The notes below the pieces were generated by a model. The model searched no databases. It was not told the origin of the DNA and was given only the letters and a program-made list of their open reading frames with translations. Below are positions 60,067 to 62,407 of a DNA stretch of 62,407 bases, piece after piece. The number at the start of each line of letters is the position of its first letter. The first letter of the stretch is position 1. The position numbers and the translations under genes are program-made. Origin of the DNA: DASZTU01 sp035493835 (GTDB taxonomy: Bacteria > Pseudomonadota > Alphaproteobacteria > Rhizobiales > Devosiaceae); contig DATJHO010000112.1 of the NCBI GenBank assembly GCA_035493835.1, positions 1 to 62,407 of the forward strand, read 5' to 3'.

Positions 60067-60359
60067 CGCTTCGCCAACTCGCCCTGCACTCCAGAAGCCG
60101 CCGACTCGCGCACCACGCGCCGGGCCAAACAACTTCTTGAAAAAGGACACCCACATTCATTAGAAGGGGCGCTCAAACCGGCGGAGAGACACCACTTTCC
60201 CTCTGCCGCTCCGGAAAAGGCAGTTTCGAATTATTCTAACCTGTCTTTTCCAGTCCACTTTTAGGTAGCGGCGGACCTTTCGTCAAGCCGCGTGCCGGCG
60301 CCGGGGTTGCGGGGCTGCAGACTCGTCGCGCGGCGCATCAAAGGGCCCAAGGAAAAACA
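60067..60359. promoter_or_regulatory. Control region upstream of the suf operon, with ICE/Irr box
   Basis: TTTCGAA-TTA-TTCTAAC at 60222-60238 matches the Irr iron-control element TTTAGAA-N3-TTCTAAA at 12 of 14 positions. On the minus strand a -10-like AATAAT (60228-60233) falls inside the box and a -35-like TGGACT (60250-60255) lies 16 bases further up. Binding of Irr would therefore block this promoter. The remaining sequence toward the hydrolase gene, which is divergent, shows no gene. Confidence 0.7.
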
Positions 60360-61022
60360 ATGCCAGAAGTCATTTTCAATGGACCCGAAGGCCGGCTCGA
60401 GGGTCGCTATCAGCCCGGCAAGGACCCCAACGCGCCGATCGCCATCGTGCTGCATCCGCACCCCGAATTCGGCGGCACGATGAACAACCAGATCATCTAC
60501 CATCTCTATTACATGTTCGCCGAGCGCGGCTTTTCCGTGCTGCGCTACAATTCGCGTGGCGTCGGCCGGTCGCAGAGCGTCTTCGATCACGGCATCGGCG
60601 AATTGTCGGACGCGGCGGCGGCACTCGACTGGCTGCAGGCCCTCAATCGCGAGAGCCGCGGCTGCTGGATCGCCGGCTTTTCCTTCGGCGCCTGGATCGG
60701 CATGCAATTGCTGATGCGCCGGCCGGAAGTGGAAGGCTTCATTTCCGTCGCGCCCCCGGAGAACCTTTACGACTTCTCGTTCCTCGCCCCCTGCCCGTCT
60801 TCCGGCCTCATCATCCACGGCGACAAGGATCGGGTCGCGCCGCCGCAATCGGTACAGAAGCTCGTCGATAAGCTGAAGACGCAAAAGGGCATCACCATCG
60901 AGCAGCAGATCGTCCCTGGCGCCAACCATTTCTTCGAAGGCCGGACAGACGAACTCATCGGCAAGTGCAGCGGATATCTCGACAAACGCCGCGCCGAGAT
61001 CGCCGCCGGCAAGGGACGCTAG
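60360..61022 (+). CDS. Alpha/beta hydrolase
   Basis: This 220-residue cytoplasmic hydrolase of the dienelactone-hydrolase/YbgC-neighbour type has HPHPEFGGTMNN near residue 32, the nucleophile elbow GFSFGAW (Ser at about 117), Asp in IHGDKDRVAPP and His in GANHFFEG, giving a complete triad. Substrate is unknown. It is divergent from the suf operon, sharing the ICE-containing gap, and lies 138 bases before tyrS; nothing links it to iron. Confidence 0.88.
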   Translation: MPEVIFNGPEGRLEGRYQPGKDPNAPIAIVLHPHPEFGGTMNNQIIYHLYYMFAERGFSVLRYNSRGVGRSQSVFDHGIGELSDAAAALDWLQALNRESRGCWIAGFSFGAWIGMQLLMRRPEVEGFISVAPPENLYDFSFLAPCPSSGLIIHGDKDRVAPPQSVQKLVDKLKTQKGITIEQQIVPGANHFFEGRTDELIGKCSGYLDKRRAEIAAGKGR

Positions 61023-61038
61023 GTCGCCGCGTTCACCA

Positions 61039-61124
61039 CGTCATTCCCGCGCAGGCGGGAATCTCTGTTTGATCAACCGCACTGCATGAACGTAAACGGA
61101 GATGCCCGCCTTCGCGGGCATGAC
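61039..61124. repeat. Family A palindromic repeat, convergent pair
   Basis: The left arm at 61039-61070 starts GTCATTCCCGCGCAGGCGGG and ends ATCTCTGTTT. The right arm at 61094-61124 is AAACGGAGATGCCCGCCTTC, then GCGGGCATGAC, its near reverse complement. It lies between the hydrolase and tyrS. Its arms differ from each other at compensating positions. Confidence 0.88.
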
Positions 61125-61160
61125 TCCGGGGTAATGCAAGGCTGGGGGGAACAGCCAAAA

Positions 61161-62407
61161 ATGGCCAAGTTCAAATCCGATTTCCTGAACGTGCTCGACC
61201 AGCGTGGCTTCATTCACCAGATCTCCGACCCCGAGGGGCTGGACGCACTGGCGGTGAAGGGGCCGATCACGGCCTATGTCGGCTATGATGCCACGGCTAC
61301 CAGCATCCATATCGGCAATTTGATCACGGTCACCCTGCTCTATTGGCTGCAGGAGACCGGACACCGGCCCATCAGCCTCATGGGCGGCGGCACCTCGATG
61401 GTGGGCGATCCCTCGTTCCGCGACGACCAGCGGCAGCTCCTGACGGTCGAGCAGATTGCGACCAACATCGAGAGTATCAAGAAGGTCTACGCGCGCATCC
61501 TGCGCTATGGCGACGGGCCGAACGACGCGATCATGGTCAACAATGCCGATTGGCTGTTGAAGCTCAACTATGTCGAATTCCTGCGCGATGTGGGCCGCTT
61601 CTTTTCGGTCAATCGCATGCTGTCGTTCGACAGCGTCAAGCTCAGGCTTGATCGCGAGCAGTCGCTGAGCTTCCTCGAATTCAACTACATGATCATGCAG
61701 GGCTATGACTTCGTCGAGCTCAACCGCCAATATGGCACGGTGCTGCAGATGGGCGGCTCCGACCAGTGGGGCAACATCATCAACGGCGTCGATCTTAGCC
61801 ATCGCATGGGCGGGGCACAGCTCTATGCGCTGACCACGCCGCTGCTGACCACGGCCTCCGGCCAGAAGATGGGCAAGACCGCCAACGGCGCCGTGTGGCT
61901 CAATGGCGACCTCTTTTCGCCCTACGACTTCTGGCAGTATTTTCGGAACACGGAAGACGCCGACGTTGGCAGGTTCCTGAAGATCTTCACGCGGCTGCCG
62001 CTGGATGAGATCGCACGGCTCGAAGCGTTGGGTGGGGCCGAGATCAACGATGCCAAGAAGGTGTTGGCGACCGAGGTCACGGCTATCGTCCATGGCCGCG
62101 AGGCCGCCGAGCGCGCCGAAGTCACGGCTCGCACGACCTTCGAGGCCGGCGCCATCGACTTGTCGCTGCCGACGGCCGAAATCGGCAAATCCGAACTGAA
62201 TGCCGGCATCGGCATCCTGACTGCACTAGTGAAGGCCGGCCTGGCCGCCTCCAACGGCGAGGCGCGCCGCCACATCCAATCCGGCGCCGTCCGCCTCAAC
62301 GACACCCTCGTCGAGGACGAGCGGGCCACCGTCGATGAGGGCTCATTGTTGCCCGAAGGCGTGGTGAAGCTCTCGGTCGGCCGCAAGAAACACACCCTGC
62401 TGCGACC
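61161..62407 (+). CDS. tyrS: Tyrosyl-tRNA synthetase (last residues cut by window)
   Basis: This class I aminoacyl-tRNA synthetase is seen for 415 codons. It has HIGN at residues 50-53 (HIGH motif), GGSDQWGN near 200, the KMSKS-loop variant KMGKT at 236-240, and a C-terminal S4-type RNA-binding domain (NGEARRHIQSGAVRLNDTLV). The frame ends in KKHTLLRP at the window edge, so only one or two residues and the stop are missing. The ATG follows a GGGGGGA stretch. It charges tRNA-Tyr. A family A repeat precedes it. Confidence 0.96.
   Translation, partial: MAKFKSDFLNVLDQRGFIHQISDPEGLDALAVKGPITAYVGYDATATSIHIGNLITVTLLYWLQETGHRPISLMGGGTSMVGDPSFRDDQRQLLTVEQIATNIESIKKVYARILRYGDGPNDAIMVNNADWLLKLNYVEFLRDVGRFFSVNRMLSFDSVKLRLDREQSLSFLEFNYMIMQGYDFVELNRQYGTVLQMGGSDQWGNIINGVDLSHRMGGAQLYALTTPLLTTASGQKMGKTANGAVWLNGDLFSPYDFWQYFRNTEDADVGRFLKIFTRLPLDEIARLEALGGAEINDAKKVLATEVTAIVHGREAAERAEVTARTTFEAGAIDLSLPTAEIGKSELNAGIGILTALVKAGLAASNGEARRHIQSGAVRLNDTLVEDERATVDEGSLLPEGVVKLSVGRKKHTLLR

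Noticed and set aside
60067..60156. 30-codon N-terminal extension of the first cysteine desulfurase
   Set aside because: No ribosome site, and the conserved family start IYLDHNASAP follows the later ATG directly.
1..62407. CRISPR arrays, tRNA or rRNA genes, insertion sequences, prophage or integrative element ends
   Set aside because: No regularly spaced repeats, tRNA-like cloverleafs, transposase or integrase frames, or target-site duplications could be seen.

Overview
The window is a high-GC chromosomal segment of an alphaproteobacterium, most likely order Hyphomicrobiales (Rhizobiales) and possibly Devosia or a relative. The evidence is an Irr-type iron control box on a rhizobial-style suf operon, a PssD/PssE glucuronosyltransferase pair with Ugd and a UDP-glucuronate epimerase, a PrsD/PrsE-like type I exporter with cadherin-like lectin substrates inside an exopolysaccharide locus, and pervasive ATGA/GTGA stop-start overlaps. 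No rRNA, tRNA, CRISPR array, transposase or phage gene was seen. The genus is a guess; the order is fairly secure.

Layout. (1) 1-5.8 kb, minus strand: a ydcS-ydcT-ydcU-ydcV-patD operon in the same order as in E. coli (polyamine-type ABC importer plus aminobutyraldehyde dehydrogenase; patD is cut by the window edge). (2) 5.9-14.0 kb, minus: a dipeptide/oligopeptide ABC importer (dppA-B-C-D-F type) followed by an M32 carboxypeptidase and an isoaspartyl peptidase, so uptake and hydrolysis of peptides are encoded together. (3) 14.2-19.0 kb, plus, divergent from (2): GntR-type regulator, creatininase-family amidohydrolase, ketopantoate-reductase-like enzyme, SDR and M20 peptidase, all overlapping by 4 bases. 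(4) 19.3-24.7 kb, plus: hrpB helicase, an ArsR-type regulator with a cysteine motif, and a GH51 arabinofuranosidase. (5) 24.75-51.3 kb: an exopolysaccharide locus with Wzy-like polymerase, Wzx-like flippase, seven GT2/GT4 glycosyltransferases plus a split PssD/PssE one, pyruvyl and acyl transferases, a Wzc/ExoP-like co-polymerase, a PrsD/PrsE type I exporter, a two-domain cadherin-like lectin, a beta-helix protein with two such domains, a Tat-exported GH10 enzyme, Ugd, UDP-glucuronate 4-epimerase and two single-span microproteins. A priming transferase and a Wza-type outer membrane exporter are absent from the window. (6) 51.4-60.1 kb, minus: aroA, then the suf operon sufS2-sufB-(coiled-coil ORF)-sufC-sufD-sufS-sufT-sufA, with an ICE/Irr box over its predicted -10. 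(7) 60.3 kb to the end, plus: an alpha/beta hydrolase and tyrS (cut at its last codons).

Two families of intergenic palindromic repeats are scattered over the non-EPS parts. Family A has arms reading GTCATTCCCGCG...ATCTCTGTTT. Family B is a pair of CTCTCCCGCAAGGGGAGAGG-like hairpins. Family B sits inside operons, notably next to the substrate-binding-protein genes of both ABC importers.

The most interesting system is the EPS locus. It pairs polymer synthesis with its own export route for matrix proteins that resemble rhizobial Rap/Ply proteins, and it carries unannotated microproteins, a candidate small RNA and several regulatory-looking repeats.
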